From NCBI RefSeq assembly GCF_029395675.1, contig NZ_CP115184.1:496001-560000 (forward strand): 64,000 nucleotides of DNA, in the 5' to 3' direction. The stretch's first letter is position 1, and each line of letters starts with the position of its first letter. The notes under the pieces are model-generated. The model was not told the DNA's origin, did no database searches, and saw only the letters and a list, made by a program, of their open reading frames with translations. This document shows, piece after piece, positions 17,788 to 25,809 of this stretch. Position numbers and translations under genes: made by a program. Origin of the DNA: Janibacter cremeus (lineage in GTDB: Bacteria > Actinomycetota > Actinomycetes > Actinomycetales > Dermatophilaceae).

Positions 17788-19219
17788 TGCGCTGCCACCC
17801 GTGCCGCGCAACCCGCGCTTCGACGTCCTCGCCCCCCGACTGGCCCTGGCCGACCTGGGCGTCGTCCACGTCCTCGCCGCGGGCGGGGCCGGCATGTCGG
17901 CGATCGTGCGACTCCTCCTCGACGCCGGGGTGGAGGTGCGCGGCAGCGACGCGAAGGACTCCCCGTTGCTCGACCGGCTCCGCGGGCTGGGCGCACGCAT
18001 CCACGTGGGGCACGACCCCGCCCACATCGAGGGCGCCGACACGGTCGTCGTCTCCTCCGCGATCCGCGAGTCCAACCCCGAGCTCGTCGCGGCACGGGAG
18101 CGCGGCCTGCGCGTGATCCACCGCAGCCAGGCCCTCGCCGCCGCGATGGACCGGCAGGAGCGGGTGGCCGTGGCAGGAGCCAACGGCAAGACGACGACGT
18201 CCTCGATGCTCACCGTCGCCCTCCTCGAGGCGGGGGAGAACCCCTCCTTCGCCCTCGGTGGCGAGCTGTCGACGCAGGGCGTCAACGCCGCCCTCGACGA
18301 CGGGGCCGCCTTCATCGCCGAGGCCGACGAGTCGGACGGCTCCTTCATCGCCTACGAGCCGCACGTGGCCGTCGTGACCAACGTCCAGCCGGACCATCTC
18401 GACTTCTACGGCGACTTCGCCACGGTCGAGGCCGCCTACCTCGAGTTCGTCGGGACGATCGAGCCGGACGGCCTGCTCGTCGCGTGCGCCGACGACGAGG
18501 GCTCGGCCCGACTGGCCGAGCGGGCGGCCGAGGCGGGCCGGCGCGTGCTCACCTACGGCTTCACCGAGGGCAGCGACCTGCGACTGTCCGACCCGGTCCT
18601 CGACGGGACCGACGCGCGCGCCACCCTCACCGCCGGCGGGACCGACCGGGAGCTGGCCATCGCCGTCCCCGGACGGCACAACCTGCTCAACGCCGCGGCC
18701 GCCTACGCCGCCGCCGTCGAGGGCCTGGGCGTGGACGCGGAGGCGGTGCTCGCCGGCCTCGCCGCCTACGGGGGGACCCGACGGCGCTTCGAGACGAAGG
18801 GGGTCGCCCGCGGCGTCACCGTCGTCGACGACTACGCGCACAACCCCGGCAAGGTCGAGGCCGTCGTCCGCACCGCCCGGGAGATCGCGGGGGAGCGGCG
18901 TCTGGTCGTCGTCTTCCAGCCGCACCTGTACTCGCGCACCCGCGACTTCGCCGAGCTCTTCGCCCGGGGCCTCGCCCCGGCCGACGAGGTGCTGCTGCTG
19001 GACGTCTTCGGCGCCCGTGAGGAGCCCGTGGAGGGGGTCAGCTCCCGGCTGGTCGCCGAGCCGCTGGCGGCAGCCGGGACGACGTCCTCGGTCGTGACCG
19101 AGGACGAGGCCCTGGAGCGCGTCGTCGCCACCACCGCGGAGGGCGACCTCGTGCTCACGGTCGGCGCCGGTGACGTCACCGCGCTCGGTCCGCGCATCCT
19201 CGACGCCCTGCGACGGTGA
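17780..19219 (+). CDS. murC: UDP-N-acetylmuramate--L-alanine ligase MurC
   Basis: 479 residues. It adds L-Ala to UDP-MurNAc. The N-terminal UDP-binding domain has VLAAGGAGMSAIVRLLLDAG, the ATP loop is VAGANGKTTTSSML, and the rest includes AEADESDGSF, TNVQPDHLDFYGD and VVDDYAHNPGKVEAVV. The GTG at 17780 overlaps the end of murG by 8 nt and gives the expected N-terminus close to the Rossmann motif. Confidence 0.96.
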   Translation: MADALPPVPRNPRFDVLAPRLALADLGVVHVLAAGGAGMSAIVRLLLDAGVEVRGSDAKDSPLLDRLRGLGARIHVGHDPAHIEGADTVVVSSAIRESNPELVAARERGLRVIHRSQALAAAMDRQERVAVAGANGKTTTSSMLTVALLEAGENPSFALGGELSTQGVNAALDDGAAFIAEADESDGSFIAYEPHVAVVTNVQPDHLDFYGDFATVEAAYLEFVGTIEPDGLLVACADDEGSARLAERAAEAGRRVLTYGFTEGSDLRLSDPVLDGTDARATLTAGGTDRELAIAVPGRHNLLNAAAAYAAAVEGLGVDAEAVLAGLAAYGGTRRRFETKGVARGVTVVDDYAHNPGKVEAVVRTAREIAGERRLVVVFQPHLYSRTRDFAELFARGLAPADEVLLLDVFGAREEPVEGVSSRLVAEPLAAAGTTSSVVTEDEALERVVATTAEGDLVLTVGAGDVTALGPRILDALRR

Positions 19220-19229
19220 GGAGGACTCC

Positions 19230-19994
19230 ATGGCACAGCGGTCGATGAAACGGCGCCCTGCGCGCAGCGGGACGAGGGAGGCGACGGAGCGTCGCTTCGT
19301 CGAGCGGGCGGCGCAGGCCCGGGGGCAGCGACTGCGTCGATGGCTGGTCGCCCTCCTCGTCATCGCGGCGCTCGGCGGACTGGGCTGGCTGCTGGGCTTC
19401 TCCACGCTGCTGGACGTGCGCACGGTGGAGGTCACCGGGGCGGACAAGGCCGACCGTGCGGCGATCGAGCAGGTCGCCGCCCAGCAGGAGGGCACCCCGC
19501 TCGCCCGGGTCGACGGCAGCGCGGTGGCGGCCCGGATCTCGCAGGAGGTGCCCGCGGTGAAGTCCGTGGACATCGACCGCGGCTGGCCGCACACCCTCAA
19601 TGTCAACGTGACATCGAGAGTTCCGGCGCTGGCGGTGCGGGAGGACGACGGCTTCCGGCTGCTGGACATCGAGGGAGTGGTCATCCGCACGACCTCCTCG
19701 GCGCCGAAGGGCGTGCCCACCGTCAGGGCCGAGGACGGCGCCGAGGTCTCCGGGCACGGCGTGCGGGCGGCCCGCGGCATGCTCAAGGCGCTGCCGGAGG
19801 ACATGCGCGATCGCGTGCGCGGCGTGACGGTCGACGGGGCGGACCAGGTCAGCTTCCGGCTGGGCCGCACGACCATCGTCTGGGGTGACGCCGAAAGTCC
19901 GAAGGTCAAGGTGAGGCTCATCCCGATCCTGCTGGAGAAGAAGCCGGAGATCATCGACGTCTCCGCCCCCGGCTCACCCGTGACGACGGGTTAG
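19230..19994 (+). CDS. ftsQ: Cell division protein FtsQ/DivIB
   Basis: 254-residue bitopic protein. It has a basic cytoplasmic tail, one membrane helix (WLVALLVIAALGGLGWLLGF, about residues 36-55), a POTRA domain starting at LLDVRTVEVTGADKADRAAI, and the FtsQ beta domain with LRVREDDGF-like residues. FtsQ scaffolds FtsL/FtsB in the divisome. A GAGGA ribosome binding site precedes the ATG at 19230. The stop codon TAG forms part of a TAGGCT -10 candidate for ftsZ. Confidence 0.92.
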   Translation: MAQRSMKRRPARSGTREATERRFVERAAQARGQRLRRWLVALLVIAALGGLGWLLGFSTLLDVRTVEVTGADKADRAAIEQVAAQQEGTPLARVDGSAVAARISQEVPAVKSVDIDRGWPHTLNVNVTSRVPALAVREDDGFRLLDIEGVVIRTTSSAPKGVPTVRAEDGAEVSGHGVRAARGMLKALPEDMRDRVRGVTVDGADQVSFRLGRTTIVWGDAESPKVKVRLIPILLEKKPEIIDVSAPGSPVTTG

Positions 19995-20145
19995 GCTGGG
20001 CGACACGCCGGGCCGTGCGTTTGCTCCCCGGGCCGGGGCGGCATAACGTCACCCGCACACCGAGCGTGACCAAACTGTAACCCTGAAGTTCACCTTGAGC
20101 TTATGGGGTGACGGCACCACCGAGCAGCAGCAACAGGAGTCCCCC
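19992..20145 (+). promoter_or_regulatory. ftsZ promoter/leader region
   Basis: The 151-nt gap between ftsQ and ftsZ starts with a candidate -10 TAGGCT (19992-19997) built on the ftsQ stop. It then carries a G/C-rich inverted stretch around 20027-20039 (CCCCGGGCCGGGG) and an imperfect inverted repeat AACCCTGAAG...CTTATGGGGT (about 20080-20108). AACCCT elements upstream of ftsZ are common in Actinobacteria, so this is likely where ftsZ gains its own transcription. The binding protein is unknown. Confidence 0.4.
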
Positions 20146-21540
20146 GTGGCATCAGCCCAGAACTATCTGGCCGTTATCAAGGTCGTCGGCATCGGCGGCG
20201 GTGGCGTCAACGCCATCAACCGGATGATCGAGGTCGGGCTCAAGGGCGTCGAGTTCATCGCGATCAACACCGACGCCCAGGCGCTCCTGATGTCCGATGC
20301 CGACGTCAAGCTCGATGTCGGTCGCGAGCTGACGCGCGGTCTCGGTGCCGGCGCGGACCCCGAGGTCGGCAAGAAGGCTGCCGAGGACCACGCCGAGGAG
20401 ATCGAGGAGGTCATCAAGGGGGCCGACATGGTCTTCGTGACCGCCGGTGAGGGAGGCGGCACCGGCACGGGTGGTGCCCCCGTCGTCGCCAAGATCGCCA
20501 AGAGCCTCGGTGCCCTGACCGTCGGTGTCGTCACCCGCCCCTTCACCTTCGAGGGGCGTCGCCGGGCCAACCAGGCCGAGACCGGCATCGGCTCGCTGCG
20601 CGACGAGGTCGACACGCTCATCGTGATCCCCAACGACCGGCTGCTCTCCATCAGCGACCGCGCCGTGAGCATGCTCGACGCGTTCCGCTCGGCCGACCAG
20701 GTGCTCCTCTCCGGTGTCCAGGGCATCACCGACCTCATCACCACGCCCGGTCTGATCAACCTCGACTTCGCCGACGTCAAGTCCGTCATGCAGGGCGCCG
20801 GGTCCGCGCTCATGGGCATCGGTTCCGCGCGCGGTGAGGACCGGGCCGTGCAGGCCGCGGAGCTGGCGATCTCCTCGCCGCTGCTCGAGGCGAGCATCGA
20901 CGGCGCGCACGGCGTGCTCCTGTCGATCCAGGGTGGCAGCGACCTCGGCCTCTTCGAGATCAACGAGGCCGCCCGCCTCGTCCAGGAGGCTGCGCACCCG
21001 GAGGCCAACGTCATCTTCGGGACGGTCATCGACGACGCGCTCGGCGACGAGGTCCGCGTGACCGTCATCGCCGCCGGCTTCGACGGTGGCGCCCCGACGC
21101 CGCGCCAGGACGACCGGGCCCTGGGGCAGGTCCAGTCCGGTGGCCGCAACCAGCCGGCCGCGCCGCCGCAGCAGGGTGGCCAGCCGCAGCAGTCTCCCGC
21201 GCAGGGCCGGCCGGCCCAGCAGGCACCGGCCCAGCAGGCACTGCCCCAGCAGGCGCCGGCCCAGGGGCAGCCGCAGTACGCGCCGCAGGGCCAGCCGGCC
21301 CCGCAGCAGGGTGGTCAGCCGCAGCAGGCTCCCGCGCAGGGCCAGCCGGCCCAGCAGGCCCCCGCGCAGGGCCAGCCGGCCCAGCAGGCGCCGGCCCAGG
21401 GCCAGCCGCAGCAGGGGCAGCCCGAGCAGGGGCAGCCGCAGCCGGCCCCGGCCCGGCAGCAGGCCTACCCGGCCGCGCCGCCGCGCCAGGTGACCTTCGA
21501 CGACGGCGACGACCTGGACGTGCCGGACTTCCTCAAGTGA
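20146..21540 (+). CDS. ftsZ: Cell division protein FtsZ
   Basis: 464 residues. The tubulin-like GTPase forms the Z ring. N-terminal [16 protein letters not shown], the G-box [14 protein letters not shown], the T7 loop [11 protein letters not shown] and a C-terminal tip [10 protein letters not shown] for partner binding are clear. The GTG at 20146 follows AGGAG at 7 nt and gives the family N-terminus [10 protein letters not shown]; an upstream TTG extension is rejected. The linker (about residues 335-450) is an extreme Gln/Pro/Ala-rich repeat region built on [10 protein letters not shown]. No ftsA is present, so SepF probably anchors FtsZ. Confidence 0.97.
   Translation: MASAQNYLAVIKVVGIGGGGVNAINRMIEVGLKGVEFIAINTDAQALLMSDADVKLDVGRELTRGLGAGADPEVGKKAAEDHAEEIEEVIKGADMVFVTAGEGGGTGTGGAPVVAKIAKSLGALTVGVVTRPFTFEGRRRANQAETGIGSLRDEVDTLIVIPNDRLLSISDRAVSMLDAFRSADQVLLSGVQGITDLITTPGLINLDFADVKSVMQGAGSALMGIGSARGEDRAVQAAELAISSPLLEASIDGAHGVLLSIQGGSDLGLFEINEAARLVQEAAHPEANVIFGTVIDDALGDEVRVTVIAAGFDGGAPTPRQDDRALGQVQSGGRNQPAAPPQQGGQPQQSPAQGRPAQQAPAQQALPQQAPAQGQPQYAPQGQPAPQQGGQPQQAPAQGQPAQQAPAQGQPAQQAPAQGQPQQGQPEQGQPQPAPARQQAYPAAPPRQVTFDDGDDLDVPDFLK
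21170..21460 (+). repeat. Tandem repeat encoding the FtsZ Q/P/A linker
   Basis: Roughly 290 bp of imperfect direct repeats inside ftsZ. The peptide unit is about ten residues ([10 protein letters not shown], 30 nt). A longer block of about 57 nt at 21170-21230 recurs with few changes at 21306-21366. The frame is kept throughout, so copies can be gained or lost in units of three bases. Confidence 0.85.
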
Positions 21541-21573
21541 TCCACCGACGGGCGGCCCGGGAGCGCAGCTGAG

Positions 21574-22305
21574 GTGTTCCTCTGGCGATCGAGCGCGCCG
21601 GGGCCGTTGCAGGCCTTCACCGACCGGCACGACGGGGCGAGTGCCGCCCCCTTCGCCGGGCTCAATCTCGGCGCCCACGTCGGTGACGAGGCCGAGCACG
21701 TGGCGACCAACCGGCGCCGCCTCGAGGCGGAGATCGGCATGCCGACGGTGTGGGCGGACCAGGTGCACGGCACCGACGTCATCCACGTCACCGACGAGGT
21801 GCTGCGGGGTCCCCGCACGGTCACGGGTGCCGTCGGCACCGCCGACGCCCTCGTCACCACCCTGCCCGGGATCGCGCTGGGCGTCCTCGTCGCCGACTGC
21901 ACGCCGGTGCTGCTCCACGACGAGCGGGCCGGCGTCGTCGGCGTCGCGCACGCCGGACGCCAGGGCATGACGAAGGGAGTCGTCCCCGCCGTCGTCGCCG
22001 CGATGCGCGACCTCGGGGCGAAGGACCTGCGGGCGACCGTGGGTCCATCCGTGTGCGGTCGCTGCTACGAGGTCCCCGCCGCCCTGCGCGAGGAGGCGGC
22101 CGCCGTCGCGCCGGTCTCCGCCGCGCTCACCTGGACGGGCACCCCGGCGATCGACGTCGCCGCCGGCGTCGTCGAGCAGCTGGGCACGATGGGCATCCCC
22201 GTCGAGTGGGTGCCCGGCTGCGCCCGCGAGGACGAGTCCCTCTACTCCCACCGCCGCGACGGCACGACCGGACGCTTCGCCGGGATCATCGGCCGGCCCG
22301 CATGA
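21574..22305 (+). CDS. pgeF: Peptidoglycan editing factor PgeF (laccase-domain, YfiH family)
   Basis: 243 residues, usual for the family. It has the conserved metal/substrate residues in ADQVHGTDV, VLVADCTPVLLHD and VGVAHAGRQGM and a second Cys/His set in GPSVCGRCYEVP. PgeF-type proteins remove misincorporated residues from muropeptide precursors; family members also act as purine nucleoside phosphorylases. The position right after ftsZ fits the wall role. GTG start; the stop overlaps the next ATG by 4 nt. Confidence 0.92.
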   Translation: MFLWRSSAPGPLQAFTDRHDGASAAPFAGLNLGAHVGDEAEHVATNRRRLEAEIGMPTVWADQVHGTDVIHVTDEVLRGPRTVTGAVGTADALVTTLPGIALGVLVADCTPVLLHDERAGVVGVAHAGRQGMTKGVVPAVVAAMRDLGAKDLRATVGPSVCGRCYEVPAALREEAAAVAPVSAALTWTGTPAIDVAAGVVEQLGTMGIPVEWVPGCAREDESLYSHRRDGTTGRFAGIIGRPA

Positions 22306-23006
22306 GCGAGCGCCGGGACGAGCTGGCCCAGGGCCTCGCGGCCGTCGAGGAGCGGATCTCCCGCGCCTGCACGGAGGCGGGACGTCCGCGCGAGGACGTG
22401 CACCTCGTCGTGGTCACGAAGTTCTTCCCGCGCACCGACCTCGACCTCCTCGCCTCCCTCGGGGTCACCGACATCGGGGAGAACCGCGAGCAGGAGGCGG
22501 CGGCGAAGCTCGCGGAGGGCGGCCCGCCACCCGGGGTGCGCACCCACTACATCGGTCAGCTGCAGTCCAAGAAGGCCAATGCCGTCACCCGCTGGGCCGA
22601 CGTCGTCCAGTCCGTCGACCGCCCCAAGATCGTCGCTGCCCTCGCCCGGGGAGCCGGCAACGCCGGCCGCGAGCTGACCGTGCTCATCCAGGTGGACCTG
22701 GACCCGGACCCCGCCGAGCACCGCGGGGGAGCGCAGCCGGCCGACGTGCCCGCCCTCGCCGACGAGGTCGCGGCGAGCGACTCCCTTCGACTCGGTGGGC
22801 TCATGGCCGTGGCGCCCCTCGGCGGGGACCCGGACGAGGCGTTCGCCCGCCTGGCGGCGCTGTCGGAGCACCTGCGGGAGGACCACCCGGAGGCCGACTG
22901 GATCTCCGCGGGCATGAGCGGGGACCTCGAGGCGGCAGTGCGCCACGGAGCGACACACCTGCGTGTCGGGACGGCAATCCTCGGAACTCGTCCGCCCCAG
23001 CGGTAA
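22302..23006 (+). CDS. YggS family pyridoxal phosphate homeostasis protein
   Basis: 234-residue single-domain fold III PLP protein. The PLP lysine is in LVVVTKFFPRTDL. Further marks are DIGENREQEAAAK, THYIGQLQSKKAN and SAGMSGDLEAAVRHGATHLRVGTAILG. YggS/PROSC proteins buffer PLP and have no known catalytic activity. It is conserved between pgeF and sepF in Actinobacteria. The stop TAA is part of a TAACTT sequence that could serve as a -10 for sepF. Confidence 0.92.
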   Translation: MSERRDELAQGLAAVEERISRACTEAGRPREDVHLVVVTKFFPRTDLDLLASLGVTDIGENREQEAAAKLAEGGPPPGVRTHYIGQLQSKKANAVTRWADVVQSVDRPKIVAALARGAGNAGRELTVLIQVDLDPDPAEHRGGAQPADVPALADEVAASDSLRLGGLMAVAPLGGDPDEAFARLAALSEHLREDHPEADWISAGMSGDLEAAVRHGATHLRVGTAILGTRPPQR

Positions 23007-23009
23007 CTT
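23004..23009 (+). promoter_or_regulatory. Candidate -10 for sepF overlapping the yggS stop
   Basis: TAACTT matches the actinobacterial TANNNT -10 and uses the yggS TAA stop as its first three bases. It is 44 nt before the sepF ATG, leaving room for a short leader with the AAGGA ribosome binding site at about 23041. No clear -35 was seen. Confidence 0.35.
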
Positions 23010-23052
23010 CGGTACCGACGACGAGGACCCGAAGCTGGTTAAGGATGAGCAC

Positions 23053-23526
23053 ATGACGGCACTGCGGAACGCGATGGTCTACCTCGGCCTCGCCGAGGAC
23101 GACAAGCGGTACGAGGAGTACGACGAGTACGTCGAGGACTACGACGAGCCTGCTCACGACATGGCAGCAGGGGAGCCGTCCGCCGAGGTCACCCCGATCC
23201 GACGGGTCCAGGCCGCTCCGGCCGTCCGCGAGGTGGAGGTCACCCAGATGAACCGCATCACCACGATCCACCCGAGCACGTACAACGACGCGCGGGCCAT
23301 CGGGGAGAGCTTCCGCAGCAACACCCCGGTGATCATGAACCTCTCGGACATGGACGACTCCGACGCCAAGCGTCTCGTCGACTTCGCCGCCGGACTCGTC
23401 TTCGGTCTGCACGGCTCGATCGAGCGCGTGACCAACAAGGTCTTCCTGCTCTCCCCGGAGCACATCGAGGTCGACGCCGAGGGCGGCGAGACCCCGCAGA
23501 CGCGAGGTCTGTTCAACCAGTCCTGA
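23053..23526 (+). CDS. sepF: Cell division protein SepF
   Basis: 157 residues. The extreme N-terminus (MTALRNAMVYLGL) is a membrane-binding amphipathic helix. An acidic Glu/Asp/Tyr linker (residues about 17-40) follows, then the SepF domain with MNRITTIHPSTYNDARAIG and PVIMNLSDMDDSDAKRLVDF. SepF bundles FtsZ filaments and tethers them to the membrane, a job that matters here because ftsA is absent. The ATG at 23053 is chosen because it gives the conserved amphipathic start. Confidence 0.95.
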   Translation: MTALRNAMVYLGLAEDDKRYEEYDEYVEDYDEPAHDMAAGEPSAEVTPIRRVQAAPAVREVEVTQMNRITTIHPSTYNDARAIGESFRSNTPVIMNLSDMDDSDAKRLVDFAAGLVFGLHGSIERVTNKVFLLSPEHIEVDAEGGETPQTRGLFNQS

Positions 23527-23556
23527 CCTGCTCGTCCGCGCCACCGGTGCGGCACA

Positions 23557-23562
23557 TAGGCT
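23557..23562 (+). promoter_or_regulatory. Candidate -10 for a leaderless yggT transcript
   Basis: TAGGCT ends 7 nt before the yggT ATG at 23570. A transcript from this box would start at or next to the start codon, the leaderless arrangement common in Actinobacteria. There is no good Shine-Dalgarno before this ATG, which agrees. Confidence 0.45.
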
Positions 23563-23569
23563 TGCGCCC

Positions 23570-23845
23570 ATGCTGATCGTCCGAGAAGTGCTCGACCTCC
23601 TGCTCGGCATCTACCTGTACATCCTCATCGGACGACTGATCTTCGAGTGGATCCAGGTCTTCGCCCGTCAGTGGCGGCCCACCGGTGTGGTCCTCGTCGT
23701 CGCCGAGGCCATCTACACCGTCACCGACCCGCCGCTCAAGGCCATCCGCAGGGTGGTCCCGCCGCTGCGGCTCGGCGGCGTGGCGATCGACCTCGCCTTC
23801 CTCATCCTCATCATCCTGGTCTCGATCCTGCGAGCCATCGTCTAG
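23570..23845 (+). CDS. YggT family membrane protein
   Basis: 91 residues with two hydrophobic segments (about 5-25 and 70-90) around a loop containing TDPPLKAIRRVVPPLRLGG, the YggT signature. The function is unsettled; the gene travels with sepF and divIVA and is linked to division or osmotic tolerance in other species. Its stop TAG is the start of a TAGGCT -10 candidate for divIVA. Confidence 0.9.
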   Translation: MLIVREVLDLLLGIYLYILIGRLIFEWIQVFARQWRPTGVVLVVAEAIYTVTDPPLKAIRRVVPPLRLGGVAIDLAFLILIILVSILRAIV

Positions 23846-23848
23846 GCT
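23843..23848 (+). promoter_or_regulatory. Candidate -10 for divIVA overlapping the yggT stop
   Basis: TAGGCT begins at the yggT stop codon and lies 70 nt upstream of the divIVA ATG, allowing a leader of about 60 nt that carries a GGAGGAAG-type ribosome binding site. The same hexamer occurs upstream of yggT and ftsZ. Confidence 0.4.
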
Positions 23849-23918
23849 GAGCGGTGATGCCCGTGCGTGCCCTCGCGCCGTACGTGCCCCGAACTGCCCG
23901 ATCGCATACGGAGGAAGT

Positions 23919-24983
23919 ATGGCGCTCACGCCCGAGGACGTCCTCAACAAGACCTTCACCCAGACCCAGTTCCGTCGTGGGTACGACGAGCGCGAGGTCG
24001 ACGACTTCCTGGACGAGGTCGTCGCCGAGATGCGTCGCATGGTCAAGGACTCGGAGGACCTGCGCTCGCGCGCCGGTGACGGTGGCGCCGCGCCTGCGGC
24101 GGCCGCGACCGCAGGTGCCGGCAAGCCCGACGAGGCCCTGACCCGGGAGAACCGCGAGCTGCGCAGCCGCCTCGAGAAGGAGACCGCCGCCCGCGCCGAG
24201 GCCGAGAAGCGCGCCGCCGAGCTCGAGTCGCGCGGCCCGGCCCGCGACGAGAAGCGGCGCGGTGACTCCGCGAAGGTCGCCTCCGCCGAGGCCGACGCCG
24301 ACGAGCGCGTCAGCATCGTCAACGCCCGTGCCGACGAGGCCGAGAAGAAGGCCCAGGAGCGCATCGCGGCCGCCAACGCCGCCGCCGAGCGCGCCGAGGC
24401 CGAGGCCAAGACCCGCGCGGACAAGGCTGCCGCCCAGCCGGCCGCCGCCTCCGCCGACTCCGACACCAGCGCCGGCGAGATGGCTGCGGCCGCCGGTGGC
24501 GGCGCCGGGGCCTCCGGCCTGATCGCCCTGGCCCAGCGCCTGCACGACGAGCACGTCGCCGAGGGCCGGACCCAGCGCGACAAGCTCGTCGCCGAGGCCG
24601 AGCGTCAGCACGAGGAGCTCGTCACCAAGGGCCAGAGCAAGCACGACGAGCTCTCCACCTCGGGTCAGAGCAAGCACGACGAGCTGGTCAAGGCCGGCCA
24701 GACCAAGCGTGACCAGCTCATCGGCGAGGGCACGAGCCAGCGCGACAAGCTCGTCTCGGACGCGCAGACCAAGTCGGCGTCGCTCGTCAACGAGGCCGAG
24801 GCCAAGCGCAAGAAGATCCTCGACGACCTCAACGCGCAGAAGACCAGCCTGGAGACCCGCATCGCCGAGCTGACCACCTACGAGCGCGACTACCGTCGCA
24901 AGCTCAAGGACTTCATCTCCGGTCAGCTCAAGGACCTCGAGTCGGCCCCCGCGGTCGCCCCGCAGGAGAGCGCCAAGCACTGA
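23919..24983 (+). CDS. divIVA: DivIVA/Wag31 polar growth and septum-site protein
   Basis: 354 residues. The N-terminal membrane-binding domain is typical (MALTPEDVLNKTFTQTQFRR, then GYDEREVDDFLDEVV). A long Ala/Glu/Arg coiled coil follows. Residues about 216-314 consist of nine consecutive 11-residue units such as GQSKHDELSTS, GQSKHDELVKA and GQTKRDQLIGE, which should form a right-handed or straight hendecad coiled coil. DivIVA recruits cell-wall synthesis to poles and septa. A GGAGGAAG ribosome binding site supports this start. Last gene before a strong terminator. Confidence 0.95.
   Translation: MALTPEDVLNKTFTQTQFRRGYDEREVDDFLDEVVAEMRRMVKDSEDLRSRAGDGGAAPAAAATAGAGKPDEALTRENRELRSRLEKETAARAEAEKRAAELESRGPARDEKRRGDSAKVASAEADADERVSIVNARADEAEKKAQERIAAANAAAERAEAEAKTRADKAAAQPAAASADSDTSAGEMAAAAGGGAGASGLIALAQRLHDEHVAEGRTQRDKLVAEAERQHEELVTKGQSKHDELSTSGQSKHDELVKAGQTKRDQLIGEGTSQRDKLVSDAQTKSASLVNEAEAKRKKILDDLNAQKTSLETRIAELTTYERDYRRKLKDFISGQLKDLESAPAVAPQESAKH
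24564..24860 (+). repeat. Nine 33-bp in-frame repeats in divIVA
   Basis: Nine consecutive 33-nt units encode an 11-residue periodic motif of the form GxSKxDELvxx. Two central units differ only near their ends (GQSKHDEL twice). The array ends just before the last coiled-coil segment. Confidence 0.85.
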
Positions 24984-25022
24984 TCACGACCCGGCCGGCA
25001 TCTTCCCGGTCGCGCCCGACGA

Positions 25023-25056
25023 GAGGCGGCGGTGTCCACCCGGACACCGCCGCCTC
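25023..25056. terminator. Perfect 15-bp hairpin terminator after divIVA
   Basis: GAGGCGGCGGTGTCC (25023-25037) is an exact inverted match of 25042-25056 with a 4-nt loop. There is no U-tract, as is usual for high-GC Actinobacteria. It ends the dcw transcription unit 39 nt after the divIVA stop and insulates the traR/dksA gene. The rest of 24984-25191 shows no gene. Confidence 0.85.
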
Positions 25057-25191
25057 CGTCGTCGCCACGCCGGTCGGCGGCGGTGATGAATCGCCGGCTC
25101 GTGATCCTGCTCTCACCCGTCAAAAGGACGTACCCTGCGGGCACACCAGGTCCGTGCGCGACGCACGAACCTCCTGATACCGAGGACGGTC

Positions 25192-25809
25192 ATGGCGGCG
25201 AAGAAGTCGACGGCCCGCAGCACGGGCGCGAAGAAGGCCACCCCTGCCAAGGGTTCGGCCAGCAGCACGGAGAACGGGACCACGCCGGCGAAGAAGTCCG
25301 GCGCGAAGTCCACGTCCGGGGGGAAGAAGCCGGCGAAGAAGGCGAGCACGACGACGCCCGCGAAGAAGTCCACGACGAGGAGCTCGGCAGGCAGGGGCAC
25401 GACGGCGACCCGGGCCGGACAGCTCGTCGTCCGGGAGGACGAGTCGCCGTGGACGGCCGCGGAGCTGAAGGAGGTCCGCGCGGAGCTCGAGGAGGAGATC
25501 GCCCGGCAGCGGGCCGACCTCGAGGCCTCGGAGACCGAGCTGACCGCCTTCCTCAGGGAACCGATCGACGGTGCCGGTGACGACCAGGCCGACGCGGGGG
25601 CGAAGTCCTTCGAGCGCGAGCACGAGCTGAGCCTCGTCGCCGGGGCCCGGGCGGGCCTGGAGCAGAACCTCCACGCGCTCGAGCGGCTCGAGGACGGCAG
25701 CTACGGGATCTGCGAGTCCTGCGGCAACCCGATCGGCAAGCTTCGACTCCAGGCCTATCCGCGTGCGACCCTGTGCATGACATGCAAGAGCACACAGGAG
25801 CGCCGCTGA
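25192..25809 (+). CDS. TraR/DksA family zinc-finger protein with Lys-rich N-terminus
   Basis: 205 residues. The C-terminal half is the DksA fold: a coiled-coil hairpin (ELEEEIARQRADLEASETEL region) and a C4 zinc finger formed by CESCGNP and CMTC. The N-terminal 80 or so residues are a Lys/Ala/Thr/Ser-rich tail (AKKSGAKSTSGGKKPAKKA), similar in style to the FtsI tail and to histone H1. Such proteins are thought to act on RNA polymerase through the secondary channel. A GAGGAC ribosome binding site precedes the ATG. The stop sits inside the proposed CTG start of lspA. Confidence 0.9.
   Translation: MAAKKSTARSTGAKKATPAKGSASSTENGTTPAKKSGAKSTSGGKKPAKKASTTTPAKKSTTRSSAGRGTTATRAGQLVVREDESPWTAAELKEVRAELEEEIARQRADLEASETELTAFLREPIDGAGDDQADAGAKSFEREHELSLVAGARAGLEQNLHALERLEDGSYGICESCGNPIGKLRLQAYPRATLCMTCKSTQERR

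Noticed and set aside
20095-20145. TTG-initiated extension of FtsZ
   Set aside because: The GTG at 20146 has AGGAG and produces the conserved actinobacterial FtsZ N-terminus.
21170-21460. Regular direct repeats that might be a CRISPR array
   Set aside because: They are in-frame within ftsZ, have no unique spacers, and encode a Q/P/A linker; no cas genes are nearby.
24564-24860. Repeats in divIVA as a CRISPR or minisatellite outside genes
   Set aside because: Units are 33 nt, in frame, and form a coiled coil; no spacers.
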